Assembly: GCF_003335085.1 (NCBI RefSeq)
Contig: NZ_QPEJ01000017.1
Coordinates: forward strand, 372,001 to 436,000
DNA: 64,000 nucleotides
Reading direction: 5' to 3'
Origin: Polaribacter sp. WD7
GTDB taxonomy: Bacteria > Bacteroidota > Bacteroidia > Flavobacteriales > Flavobacteriaceae
Below the pieces are notes generated by a model. That model saw only the letters and a list, made by a program, of their open reading frames with translations, did no database searches and was not told where the DNA came from. Shown here in pieces: positions 27,126 to 34,607 of this stretch (position 1 is its first letter; each line of letters starts with the position of its first letter). A program made the position numbers and the translations under genes.

Positions 27126-27596
27126 TTGAATATTACTGAGCTACAAATAGTCGATTTTAAAAAAGAATATGCAGAATATTTTTACAATTTAAATATAGAA
27201 TGGTTACAAAAATACTTTTATGTGGAGCCTTATGATGAAAAAATTTTAAGTAATCCTCAAGAGTATGTAATTGACTCAGGTGGATTTATCTTTTTTGCAA
27301 AATTAAATAATGAGATTATTGGAGTAGTTTCACTAATAAATCAAAAAACTTTTTTTGAATTAAGTAAAATGGCTGTTTCACCTAAATATCAAGGTTTAGG
27401 CATTGGTTTACAATTAATGAATTTCTGTATCGATTTTGCGAAAAATAAGAACTGGAAAAGTATTACCTTATATTCTCATAGAAAATTGGTTTCAGCTATA
27501 CACTTATATAAAAAAGTAGGATTTACAGAAATTTCTTTAGAAGAAAATTCTCATTATGAGCGTTCTGATATAAAAATGCTATTAGAATTATCATAA
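27126..27596 (+). CDS. GNAT family N-acetyltransferase
   Basis: A 156-residue single-domain acetyltransferase. FELSKMAVSPKYQGLGIGLQ contains the acetyl-CoA pyrophosphate loop Q-G-L-G-I-G, and YSHRKLVSAIHLYKKVGF is the typical C-terminal motif of the fold. No ATG lies before residue 85 and an in-frame TAG is at 27120, so translation must begin at the TTG at 27126 or a nearby non-ATG codon. The substrate is unknown; small-molecule or protein amines are both possible. It is divergent from the glycan operon and convergent with aroQ, with 24 bases between the stops. Confidence 0.85.
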   Translation: MNITELQIVDFKKEYAEYFYNLNIEWLQKYFYVEPYDEKILSNPQEYVIDSGGFIFFAKLNNEIIGVVSLINQKTFFELSKMAVSPKYQGLGIGLQLMNFCIDFAKNKNWKSITLYSHRKLVSAIHLYKKVGFTEISLEENSHYERSDIKMLLELS

Positions 27597-27620
27597 AGAA
27601 ATTCTAAAAACAAGTAAAAA

Positions 27621-28034
27621 CTATAAGAAACTCTGAATTGCTAATTCATATCCTTTTAAACCAAACCCAAAAATAACTCCTTTAGCTGCTGGTGCTATAA
27701 AGCTATGGTGTCTAAATTCTTCTCTGGCATGTATGTTAGAAATATGTAACTCTACAACCGGAGTAGTTATTCCTTTTACAGCATCTCCAATACCTACAGA
27801 AGTATGTGTATATGCTGCTGCATTTAAGATAATTCCTTCATAATCAAAGCCTACTTCATGTAGTTTATCTATCAGCTCTCCTTCAATATTAGATTGATAG
27901 TATGACAATTCGACCTCTGGATATTGCAATTGTAATTCTCTAAAAAAATCTTCAAAAGTTTTAGAGCCATAAATTTCTGGTTCGCGCTTTCCTAAAAGAT
28001 TTAAGTTTGGTCCGTTTATAATGATTAATTTCAT
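27621..28034 (-). CDS. aroQ: Type II 3-dehydroquinate dehydratase
   Basis: A 137-residue enzyme of the shikimate pathway that dehydrates 3-dehydroquinate. IINGPNLNLLGKREPEIYG holds the catalytic arginine and tyrosine, ILNAAAYTHTSVGIGDA is the substrate loop, and VELHISNIHAREEFRHHS contains the catalytic histidine. The length is slightly under the family norm of about 145. It is followed convergently by the GNAT gene and preceded by the secreted-protein gene on the same strand, 6 bases away. Confidence 0.96.
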   Translation of the reverse strand: MKLIIINGPNLNLLGKREPEIYGSKTFEDFFRELQLQYPEVELSYYQSNIEGELIDKLHEVGFDYEGIILNAAAYTHTSVGIGDAVKGITTPVVELHISNIHAREEFRHHSFIAPAAKGVIFGFGLKGYELAIQSFL

Positions 28035-28040
28035 AAATAA

Positions 28041-28949
28041 TTATTTTTTTCCTGTCTTTACCTTAACTTTTACAATGTTTATAGTTGCAGATTTTCCTTC
28101 TTCTAAATTCGCAACAACTTCATATTCTCTTCTAAAATCATATATTTTCAACTTTGTTGTATTGGTTTCCAACGCTCCAGAATCTTCAGTAATTATTCTT
28201 ATCAAATTATTGCCTTCTTGTAAATTTAAATCTATTTGCTTCTTTTTTCTTGCTACTTTATAGTTTTTTAGAACAACTTTTTCATTTTGTTTTATTGTAA
28301 CAATATCACCATCTTGAATTCCATAATCCCAAATTTCTAACTTTATTTTAGATGAGTATACAAAAACAGATACTTTTTCACCTGATTTCATTTTAGTTTC
28401 ACTAAATTTTTTCAAATAATTTTCTGGTTTTATTTCAGCTTTTACAACGCTATCTATCTTTTTTATTTTTTTAATTTTTTTGTATATTTTTCTAACTTTT
28501 TTTTCTACAAACTTAATCCCCACTAGCTTCATTTTTCCAGTAGCACAAGTATCTTTGTCGTTATAAATACCAACAAAATTTCCTTCTAACAACCTTTTCT
28601 TAGAATCTCCTTTAAATGTTCCTTTAAATTTTACAAAACAAAATTCTTCTGGTAAAAATTTAGATTTTGTATATAAAATATCGCTTTCAGTAAATTGTAT
28701 TTTATCATCTTTAGGGTTATAATAACCTCTTATATAAGATTTCGTTTCGTTTATACCATCTAAATCTGTAAAAGAATAGCCTTGTATAAAATTATTTTCT
28801 CCTCTATTAAATTCTATTTTATAAGACATCATTTGGCTATCTTCTAACACCAAAGCTCCTAATAACTCATAATCAAATGCTTTCGTGCCCTGAGATTGTA
28901 AACATAAAAATGACAGAAAAGAAAAGAATAAACCAAATTTAGTTTTCAT
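28041..28949 (-). CDS. Secreted protein of unknown function
   Basis: A 302-residue protein with a signal peptide (FGLFFSFLSFLCLQSQG) and predicted mature start near residue 20. The first half (residues about 25-150) looks like a beta-rich domain, including SYKIEFNRGENNFIQGYSFT. A lysine-rich linker at about 150-170 leads to a second beta-rich part (about 190-285) with DYGIQDGDIVTIKQNEK and LNLQEGNNLIRIITEDSG, which reads like an Ig-like or CBM-type fold. No enzyme motif is visible. It is likely periplasmic or surface-exposed. It diverges from the TM2 gene across a 50-base gap with two repeated palindromes. Confidence 0.75.
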   Translation of the reverse strand: MKTKFGLFFSFLSFLCLQSQGTKAFDYELLGALVLEDSQMMSYKIEFNRGENNFIQGYSFTDLDGINETKSYIRGYYNPKDDKIQFTESDILYTKSKFLPEEFCFVKFKGTFKGDSKKRLLEGNFVGIYNDKDTCATGKMKLVGIKFVEKKVRKIYKKIKKIKKIDSVVKAEIKPENYLKKFSETKMKSGEKVSVFVYSSKIKLEIWDYGIQDGDIVTIKQNEKVVLKNYKVARKKKQIDLNLQEGNNLIRIITEDSGALETNTTKLKIYDFRREYEVVANLEEGKSATINIVKVKVKTGKK

Positions 28950-28962
28950 AGATTTTTTACAT

Positions 28963-29001
28963 ATATTGTCACAATATTAATTAAAAAATAATTGTTACAA
29001 T
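28963..29001. promoter_or_regulatory. Pair of ATTGTnACAAT palindromes between divergent genes
   Basis: ATTGTCACAAT at 28965-28975 (extending to ATATTGTCACAATAT at 28963-28977) and ATTGTTACAAT at 28991-29001 are near-identical 11-base palindromes whose centres lie 26 bases apart. They fill most of the 50-base gap between the secreted-protein and TM2 genes, and the second overlaps the TM2 start codon. This looks like a double operator; the regulator is unknown. Confidence 0.4.
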
Positions 29002-29371
29002 GAAAAAATCATTAACTATTTACACTTTTTTAATGGCGTTTTTAGCATTTTCTTTTAGTGCTCAAGCATCATTTCCCGTGAAAAAGAAAACAAAAACAAT
29101 TGAAGTTGTAAAGGGTGATACCGTTGAAAAAACGGAAGTTTCTTCTTACGCAGCAGCTGCAAGTTCTGGTAAAAGCCAAACAACAGCATTATTACTATCT
29201 ATCTTTTTAGGAGGTCTAGGTATTGATAGGTTTTATCTTGGCTATACTGGCTTAGGAATTTTAAAGTTGATAACATTAGGAGGCTTTGGTATTTGGTACA
29301 TTATAGATTTGGTTTTAATTATTACCGGAGATTTGCAACCTAAAAATGGAAGTTATTCTAAAACCTTGTAA
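29000..29371 (+). CDS. TM2 domain-containing membrane protein
   Basis: A 123-residue protein. A signal sequence (LTIYTFLMAFLAFSFSAQA) is followed by a charged stretch (residues 25-52) and then the TM2 domain (about 58-115): ALLLSIFLGGLGIDRFYLG, then LGILKLITLGGFGIWYIID and VLIITGD. The domain has two helices joined by a short conserved loop with the DRFYLG motif. The family has no settled function in bacteria. It is monocistronic, ending at a strong hairpin terminator. Confidence 0.9.
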   Translation: MKKSLTIYTFLMAFLAFSFSAQASFPVKKKTKTIEVVKGDTVEKTEVSSYAAAASSGKSQTTALLLSIFLGGLGIDRFYLGYTGLGILKLITLGGFGIWYIIDLVLIITGDLQPKNGSYSKTL

Positions 29372-29390
29372 AAAAATTACAAAAATTTTA

Positions 29391-29418
29391 AACCATCCTT
29401 TAGGGATGGTTTTTTTTA
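29391..29418 (+). terminator. Rho-independent terminator after the TM2 gene
   Basis: AACCATCC and GGATGGTT form an 8-bp stem around a short loop, directly followed by a run of eight T. It ends 16 bases before xerD. Confidence 0.85.
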
Positions 29419-29434
29419 TTTGTAATTTTAACAA

Positions 29435-30331
29435 ATGAAATGGCAAAATGCAGTTAAAGATTATCAATTGTACCTTAAAATAGAAAGAGGTTTATCTTCA
29501 AACACCATTAATAGTTATAGTGCAGATTTAGATAAGTTAATGGACTTTCTCACTAATAATAATGTAACTGTTTCACCTATTGCTATAGATAGTTCACTTG
29601 TACAACAGTTTATTTATGAGATTGCCAAAAAAGTAAATGCTAGAAGTCAAGCCAGAATTATTTCTGGCTTAAGAAGTTTTTTTGATTACTTAATTTTTGA
29701 AAATTACAGAGAAACTAATCCTACTGATTTAATAGAGACTCCAAAAATTGGTATAAAATTACCTGATACACTTTCTGAAACAGAAGTCAATGAATTGATA
29801 GCTGCTATAGACTTAAGTCGTCCTCAAGGAGAACGAAATAGAACCATTATAGAAACAATGTATAGTTGTGGTTTGCGTGTAAGTGAATTGGTAGCTTTAA
29901 AAATCTCTGATCTTTTTTTTGAAGAAGGGTTTATTAGGGTTATTGGTAAAGGAAACAAGCAACGTTTTGTACCGATTCATTTTAACGCTCAAAAATACAT
30001 ACTGTTTTATATTAAAAATATAAGAAACCATATTGATACACAAAAAGGTTCTGAAGATATTCTTTTCTTAAACAGAAGAGGTAAAAGTTTAACAAGGCAA
30101 ATGATATTTACCATTCTTAAAAATTTATCTATTAAAATAAATTTAAGAAAAAAAATAAGTCCGCACACGCTAAGACACTCATTTGCAACACACTTATTAA
30201 AAAACGGTGCAGATTTAAGAGCTATTCAACAAATGTTAGGCCATGAAAGTATTACTACAACCGAAATTTATGTACATTTAGATAGAAGCTACCTACAAGA
30301 AGTTGTTGAAAAATACCATCCTAGAAAATAA
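29435..30331 (+). CDS. xerD: Site-specific tyrosine recombinase XerD
   Basis: A 298-residue recombinase for chromosome dimer resolution at dif. The SAM-like N-terminal domain (YLKIERGLSSNTINSYSADL) binds DNA. The catalytic domain holds the R-H-R-Y set: SCGLRVSELVALK, GKGNKQRFVPI, SPHTLRHSFATHLL, MLGHESITTTEIYVH, with the nucleophilic tyrosine in the last. The length matches E. coli XerD (298). No mobile-element hallmarks surround it, so it is the housekeeping copy. A hairpin terminator overlaps its stop region. Confidence 0.96.
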   Translation: MKWQNAVKDYQLYLKIERGLSSNTINSYSADLDKLMDFLTNNNVTVSPIAIDSSLVQQFIYEIAKKVNARSQARIISGLRSFFDYLIFENYRETNPTDLIETPKIGIKLPDTLSETEVNELIAAIDLSRPQGERNRTIIETMYSCGLRVSELVALKISDLFFEEGFIRVIGKGNKQRFVPIHFNAQKYILFYIKNIRNHIDTQKGSEDILFLNRRGKSLTRQMIFTILKNLSIKINLRKKISPHTLRHSFATHLLKNGADLRAIQQMLGHESITTTEIYVHLDRSYLQEVVEKYHPRK

Positions 30332-30355
30332 AAAATCCTGCTTAAGCAGGATTTT
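30332..30355. terminator. Bidirectional hairpin between xerD and rny
   Basis: AAAATCCTGC and GCAGGATTTT form a perfect 10-bp stem with a TTAA loop. A and T runs on the two flanks allow it to serve both convergent genes. Confidence 0.8.
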
Positions 30356-30380
30356 ATTGTTGTAAAACTTAAAATAGCCT

Positions 30381-31946
30381 TTACTTGGCTACATTAACAG
30401 CTCTTGTTTCTCTAATAACAGTAACCTTAACTTGTCCTGGGTAGGTCATATCATTTTGGATTTTTTGAGATATTCCAAAAGATAATTCCGCTGCTTTCGT
30501 ATCATTAACTTTTGTACTTTCTACCATTACCCTTAGTTCTCTACCTGCTTGAATTGCATATGCTTTTTGAACCCCACTAAATCCAAAAGCAATATTTTCT
30601 AAATCTTTTAAACGCTGAATGTATGAATCTAAGACTTGACGTCTTGCTCCTGGTCTTGCGCCAGAAATAGCATCACAAACTTGAACAATTGGCGATATTA
30701 AACTCTTCATTTCAATCTCATCATGGTGCGCTCCAATTGCGTTACAAACTTCTGCTTTTTCACCATATTTTTCTGCCCATTGCATTCCTAAAAGTGCGTG
30801 CGGTAATTCGCTTTCTGTATCTGGTACTTTACCAATATCATGCAATAGACCTGCTCTTTTTGCCATTTTTGCATTTATCCCCATTTCTGCGGCCATAATA
30901 CCACAAAGGTTGGCAACTTCACGCGAGTGTTGTAGTAGGTTCTGTCCATAAGAAGACCTATATTTCATTCTACCTACAGTTTTAATTAATTCAGGGTGTA
31001 ACCCATGGATTCCTAGATCAATTACAGTTCTTTTACCAACTTCTATAATTTCTTGGGTAATTTGTTTCTCTGTTTTTTTAACAACTTCTTCAATTCTTGC
31101 AGGATGAATTCTTCCATCGGTAACCAATTTATGCATAGATAAACGCGCAATTTCTCTACGAACAGGGTCAAAACAAGATAGTATAATAGCTTCTGGAGTA
31201 TCATCAACAATAATTTCTACACCAGTTGCAGCTTCTAAAGCTCTAATATTTCTACCTTCGCGACCAATAATACGCCCCTTAACATCATCAGATTCAAGAT
31301 TAAAAACAGAAACACAGTTTTCTACTGCTTGCTCTACACCTACTCTTTGAATTGTACCTAAAATTACTTTTCTAGCTTCTTGTTCTGCGGTTAGTTTTGC
31401 TTCTTCTATAGAAGTTTGTACAAAAGCCATAGCTTCAGTTTTTGCTTCATCTTTTAAAGAAGCTACCAATTCTTTTTTGGCTTCGTCAGCAGATAAACCA
31501 GAAATTTGCTCTAACATATCAACATGACGTTTGTGCATTTTTTCTAGTTCAGTTTCTTTTTTATCTAAGAAATCTAGCTTATTGTTATAATCGTTTTCTT
31601 TTTGTTCTAAAGATTTATTTAAACGTTTATTTTTATCAACTTCAGAGGCTACTTTAGATTCTCTATCTCGTATTCGTTTTTCTACGTCAGATATTTTCTT
31701 TTCTCGAGATAAAATCACTTTCTCATGCTCTGCTTTTAATTCAATAAATTTTTCTTTTGCTTGAAGTATTTTATCTTTTTTTATTGAGTCTGCATCAATC
31801 TTTGCCTCTTTTAGTAGTGTTGCTGCTTCTTTTTTTGTTTCATTAAGCAACTTTGTGCCTTTTGATTTTTCTATAGCTTTTGCAATAATAAAACCTACTG
31901 CAATTCCTATTAAGACTCCCAATAAGGGAAGTACCATACCATCCAT
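30381..31946 (-). CDS. rny: Ribonuclease Y
   Basis: A 521-residue membrane-anchored endoribonuclease that starts mRNA decay. The N-terminal helix ([20 protein letters not shown]) anchors it. Residues about 30-200 form a long charged coiled coil. The KH domain follows ([20 protein letters not shown]), and then the HD domain with [14 protein letters not shown] and [11 protein letters not shown], which supply the metal-binding H and HD residues. The C-terminus is the usual RNase Y extension. It ends convergently with xerD, and the 6S RNA gene lies just upstream on the same strand. Confidence 0.97.
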   Translation of the reverse strand: MDGMVLPLLGVLIGIAVGFIIAKAIEKSKGTKLLNETKKEAATLLKEAKIDADSIKKDKILQAKEKFIELKAEHEKVILSREKKISDVEKRIRDRESKVASEVDKNKRLNKSLEQKENDYNNKLDFLDKKETELEKMHKRHVDMLEQISGLSADEAKKELVASLKDEAKTEAMAFVQTSIEEAKLTAEQEARKVILGTIQRVGVEQAVENCVSVFNLESDDVKGRIIGREGRNIRALEAATGVEIIVDDTPEAIILSCFDPVRREIARLSMHKLVTDGRIHPARIEEVVKKTEKQITQEIIEVGKRTVIDLGIHGLHPELIKTVGRMKYRSSYGQNLLQHSREVANLCGIMAAEMGINAKMAKRAGLLHDIGKVPDTESELPHALLGMQWAEKYGEKAEVCNAIGAHHDEIEMKSLISPIVQVCDAISGARPGARRQVLDSYIQRLKDLENIAFGFSGVQKAYAIQAGRELRVMVESTKVNDTKAAELSFGISQKIQNDMTYPGQVKVTVIRETRAVNVAK

Positions 31947-31964
31947 AATTTTAATTTAATATAT

Positions 31965-32132
31965 AAAAAAAACCTACGCTAGTGTGGCTTATATAAACTC
32001 CATTATTACAGGTTTAGGACTAACTAGCTGATCAAGTATCCGTTCTAAGACGGCACGCTTTAGCAACCAAGACTTATCCTTTATAATAGATATCTCGTTG
32101 AGTTTATCAAACAATTTACTAACGTAGGCAGT
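31965..32132 (-). ncRNA. ssrS: 6S RNA
   Basis: On the minus strand the region from about 32130 to 31973 folds into one long rod. The ends pair as CCTACGTTAGT (32118-32128) with ACTAGCGTAGG (31973-31983), 11 bp with one G-T wobble, then ATAAACTC pairs with GAGTTTAT after a small internal loop. A large central bubble and an apical hairpin CCGTCTTAGAACGG (32040-32053) follow. A T-run after the closing stem gives a built-in terminator. It lies just downstream of zapA, the neighbour of ssrS in many bacteria. 6S RNA binds and restrains housekeeping RNA polymerase. The exact ends are not determined. Confidence 0.8.
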
Positions 32133-32157
32133 GTGTGTTAATGTTATTTTAAAGAAC

Positions 32158-32448
32158 TTATTCTAAATGTGAATTCACTAATTTTGTCAATTCATTTATT
32201 TTTTTTGTTGCTTCTTTAGTGGTGGAGTTTTGTTGTAATGCAGAAATTTCTAATTTAGATGCAAATTGTAAAGCACACATAGCTAACACGTCTTGCTTAT
32301 CACTAACTGCATAATTTTGCTCATACATAGAAATTAATTTATTTATAGAGTTTGCCGCTTTTCGCATTCCTTCTTCTTCTCTAGTGTTATTAACACTTAA
32401 AGGATAGGTTCTTCCTGCTATAACAATATTAATTTTTAATTTTTCCAC
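32158..32448 (-). CDS. zapA: Cell division protein ZapA
   Basis: A 96-residue protein that promotes FtsZ ring bundling. The N-terminal part (KINIVIAGRTYPLSVNNTRE) is the family signature of two beta strands, followed by EEEGMRKAANSINKLI and a C-terminal coiled coil from about residue 45. The start is GTG at 32448. It follows the coiled-coil protein gene by 12 bases and precedes the 6S RNA gene, so the three may be made from one transcript. Confidence 0.92.
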   Translation of the reverse strand: MEKLKINIVIAGRTYPLSVNNTREEEGMRKAANSINKLISMYEQNYAVSDKQDVLAMCALQFASKLEISALQQNSTTKEATKKINELTKLVNSHLE

Positions 32449-32460
32449 ACTGTAAAGAAC

Positions 32461-32751
32461 TTATTCATTTAACTGAATGATACACTTGTCTATCTCTCGA
32501 ATTAAAGTGTTTATTTTGAGTTTTGTTTCTCTTGTATTTGTACTACTGCCTTCTATAGTTTTTGCAATTTTTAACAAATCATATTCTTTTTTTTGATTGC
32601 TTAAAAGCTGCTCTTTTTCTAAAAGCTGATGTCGCAAACTAGTTGTTTCTCGAAGCAAAATATCGTTTTCTTTTTTTAAAAACTCATAATTAGATAGGAG
32701 GTTTTGTAATTTAACTTCCAATAAATGAATTGCTTCAATAGTATTGCTCAT
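32461..32751 (-). CDS. Small coiled-coil protein upstream of zapA
   Basis: A 96-residue protein almost entirely predicted as coiled coil (residues about 5-70), rich in E, K, L and N, with a short C-terminal helix (KINTLIREIDKCIIQLNE). No signal peptide or membrane segment is present. Its position before zapA suggests a division or ZapB-like role. That is inference from size, structure and context; I recognise no named family. Confidence 0.8.
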   Translation of the reverse strand: MSNTIEAIHLLEVKLQNLLSNYEFLKKENDILLRETTSLRHQLLEKEQLLSNQKKEYDLLKIAKTIEGSSTNTRETKLKINTLIREIDKCIIQLNE

Positions 32752-32778
32752 CTAACCTTTTAAATAAAACTATCTTTA

Positions 32779-32786
32779 CAAAGTTA
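32779..32786 (-). promoter_or_regulatory. Predicted -10 element of the coiled-coil/zapA transcript
   Basis: TAACTTTG on the minus strand fits TAnnTTTG and lies 27 bases before the ATG at 32751. Confidence 0.45.
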
Positions 32787-32873
32787 ACATTCTGTTTCTA
32801 ATATAGCAACATTTTATCACTTTTTTACTAACCTCTTATTATACAGTTATTTACTCTAAAAAATGTTTTTTAG

Positions 32874-32881
32874 TATTTTTG
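32874..32881 (+). promoter_or_regulatory. Predicted -10 element of the M23 peptidase gene
   Basis: TATTTTTG fits TAnnTTTG. It falls downstream of the first in-frame ATG (32863) and 17 bases before the TTG at 32899, which argues for the TTG as the true start. Confidence 0.4.
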
Positions 32882-32898
32882 TCCAAAATAATTGCAAT

Positions 32899-34602
32899 TT
32901 GAAACGTCTATTTTTTATTTCTATTTTATTTCTTGCTCTCAAAGGGTATTGTCAAAAAAAATATCCAAAAAATTACTTTACTAATCCATTAGACATACCC
33001 ACGGTTTTATCGGGTACGTTTGGAGAACTAAGAAGCAATCATTTTCACTCTGGTGTAGATATAAAAACACAAAGAAAAGAAGGTTTAAAAATTTATGCTC
33101 CTGCAGACGGCTATGTTTCAAGAATTAAAGTTGCCCAATTTGGTTTTGGTAAAGCATTATACATAACGCATCCTAATGGATACACCACAGTATATGCTCA
33201 TTTAAAAAAATTTGCTCCCAAAATTGAAGAATATGTTAAATTTATTCAATACAAAAAAGAAAACTATGCTACTGGAAATTTATTTTTTAAAGAAGATAAA
33301 TTTCCTGTTAACAAGGGAGATATTATTGGTTTTACTGGTGATACTGGTAGCTCTGGAGCACCTCATCTACATTACGAAGTAAGAGATAGTAAAACAGCAA
33401 ATATTATAAATCCTCTTTTTTTTGGTATTAACCCTATAGATTCTAAACCTCCTGTTTTAGAATCTATAAAGGCATACACCTTAACCAAAAACTCTAGAAT
33501 TGACAATAAAAATAAAAACTTTATTTTACCTATAAAAAAAATTGCAGAAGGAAAATATAGTGCTAACAGAATTTTTGCTGCCGGAAGCATTGGTTTTGCA
33601 ATTAATACTTTTGATAGGTTAGATCTTGCTCCTAACAAAAACGGTATTTACAGTTTAGAGATGTTGGTAAATGGGAAACGTTATTTTTATCATAACGTAG
33701 AAACTTTTTCTTTTTCTGAAACTAAGTTTATAAATCTTCATATAGATTATCAACATTACAAAAAGTACCGTAAAAAATATCAAAAATTATTTAGAGTAAA
33801 ACCCAATAAACTTTCTACTTACAAAGAAATAACTAATGATGGAAAAATAGATATTCAAAATGGATTGAGTTATTCTGTTGAAATTATTGCTAAAGATTAT
33901 GCTGGTAATAAAAGTAGTGTAAAAATACCAATTACTGGAAAAGAGAGTAACTCTTTATTTCAAAAACAAAAAGACACAACCGAATATAAAATTATAGCTA
34001 AAAAATTTCATAGATTTTCTAAAGATGGGATTTCTATTGCTTTTCCGAAAAATACTTTTTATGAAGATGTATACTTAGATTTTAAGGTAGAAAACGGTAT
34101 CGCTAAAGTTCATCAACCTACAATTCCACTAAATAAAAGTTTTACACTTACTTTTGATGTTTCTAAATTTTCTGAATCTGAAAAACAACAACTTTACATT
34201 GCAAATCTAGAATATTCTAAATATCCAAGATATCAAAATACCAGAAAAAAAGATAGCACTTTTTATACAACTTCTAAAACCTTAGGCAATTATGGGCTAT
34301 TAAAAGACAGTATAAAACCTACTATTAAAACCTTGTATTTTAAAGACAACCAATGGATAAGTAAATTTACTACACTAAAAGTTAAAATTAATGATATAGG
34401 TTCTGGAATTAAGAATTGGCGAGCTACTATAGATGGTGAGTGGGTTTTAATGCAATACAATCATAAAAAAGGGATACTTACTTATAATTTTAGTGATAAA
34501 AAATTGGTTGGTAGCAAACATATCTTTAAAATTGTAGTCTCGGACAATGTTGGAAATACGAATATGCTTTCTACAACGTTCTTTAAGAAACAAGTAAACT
34601 AA
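32899..34602 (+). CDS. M23-family (LytM) metallopeptidase, secreted
   Basis: About 567 residues. From the TTG at 32899 the protein begins with a good signal peptide (LKRLFFISILFLALKGYCQK). An ATG 36 bases earlier would add a poor N-terminus and precede the -10 element. The peptidase domain (residues about 35-170) has the metal site H50-x3-D54 in HSGVD and H156-x-H158 in APHLHYEV, plus GYTTVYAHL. The rest (about 200-567) is beta-rich, with Ig-like stretches such as VKINDIGSGIKNWRATIDGE. It likely cleaves or binds peptidoglycan peptides in the periplasm. The TonB-type receptor follows 5 bases later, so the two are probably co-expressed. Confidence 0.87.
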   Translation: MKRLFFISILFLALKGYCQKKYPKNYFTNPLDIPTVLSGTFGELRSNHFHSGVDIKTQRKEGLKIYAPADGYVSRIKVAQFGFGKALYITHPNGYTTVYAHLKKFAPKIEEYVKFIQYKKENYATGNLFFKEDKFPVNKGDIIGFTGDTGSSGAPHLHYEVRDSKTANIINPLFFGINPIDSKPPVLESIKAYTLTKNSRIDNKNKNFILPIKKIAEGKYSANRIFAAGSIGFAINTFDRLDLAPNKNGIYSLEMLVNGKRYFYHNVETFSFSETKFINLHIDYQHYKKYRKKYQKLFRVKPNKLSTYKEITNDGKIDIQNGLSYSVEIIAKDYAGNKSSVKIPITGKESNSLFQKQKDTTEYKIIAKKFHRFSKDGISIAFPKNTFYEDVYLDFKVENGIAKVHQPTIPLNKSFTLTFDVSKFSESEKQQLYIANLEYSKYPRYQNTRKKDSTFYTTSKTLGNYGLLKDSIKPTIKTLYFKDNQWISKFTTLKVKINDIGSGIKNWRATIDGEWVLMQYNHKKGILTYNFSDKKLVGSKHIFKIVVSDNVGNTNMLSTTFFKKQVN

Positions 34603-34607
34603 TTTAC

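Noticed and set aside
29435..30331. Tyrosine recombinase as evidence of an integrated element
   Set aside because: Length and motifs fit housekeeping XerD. No attachment repeats, tRNA end or phage genes lie nearby.
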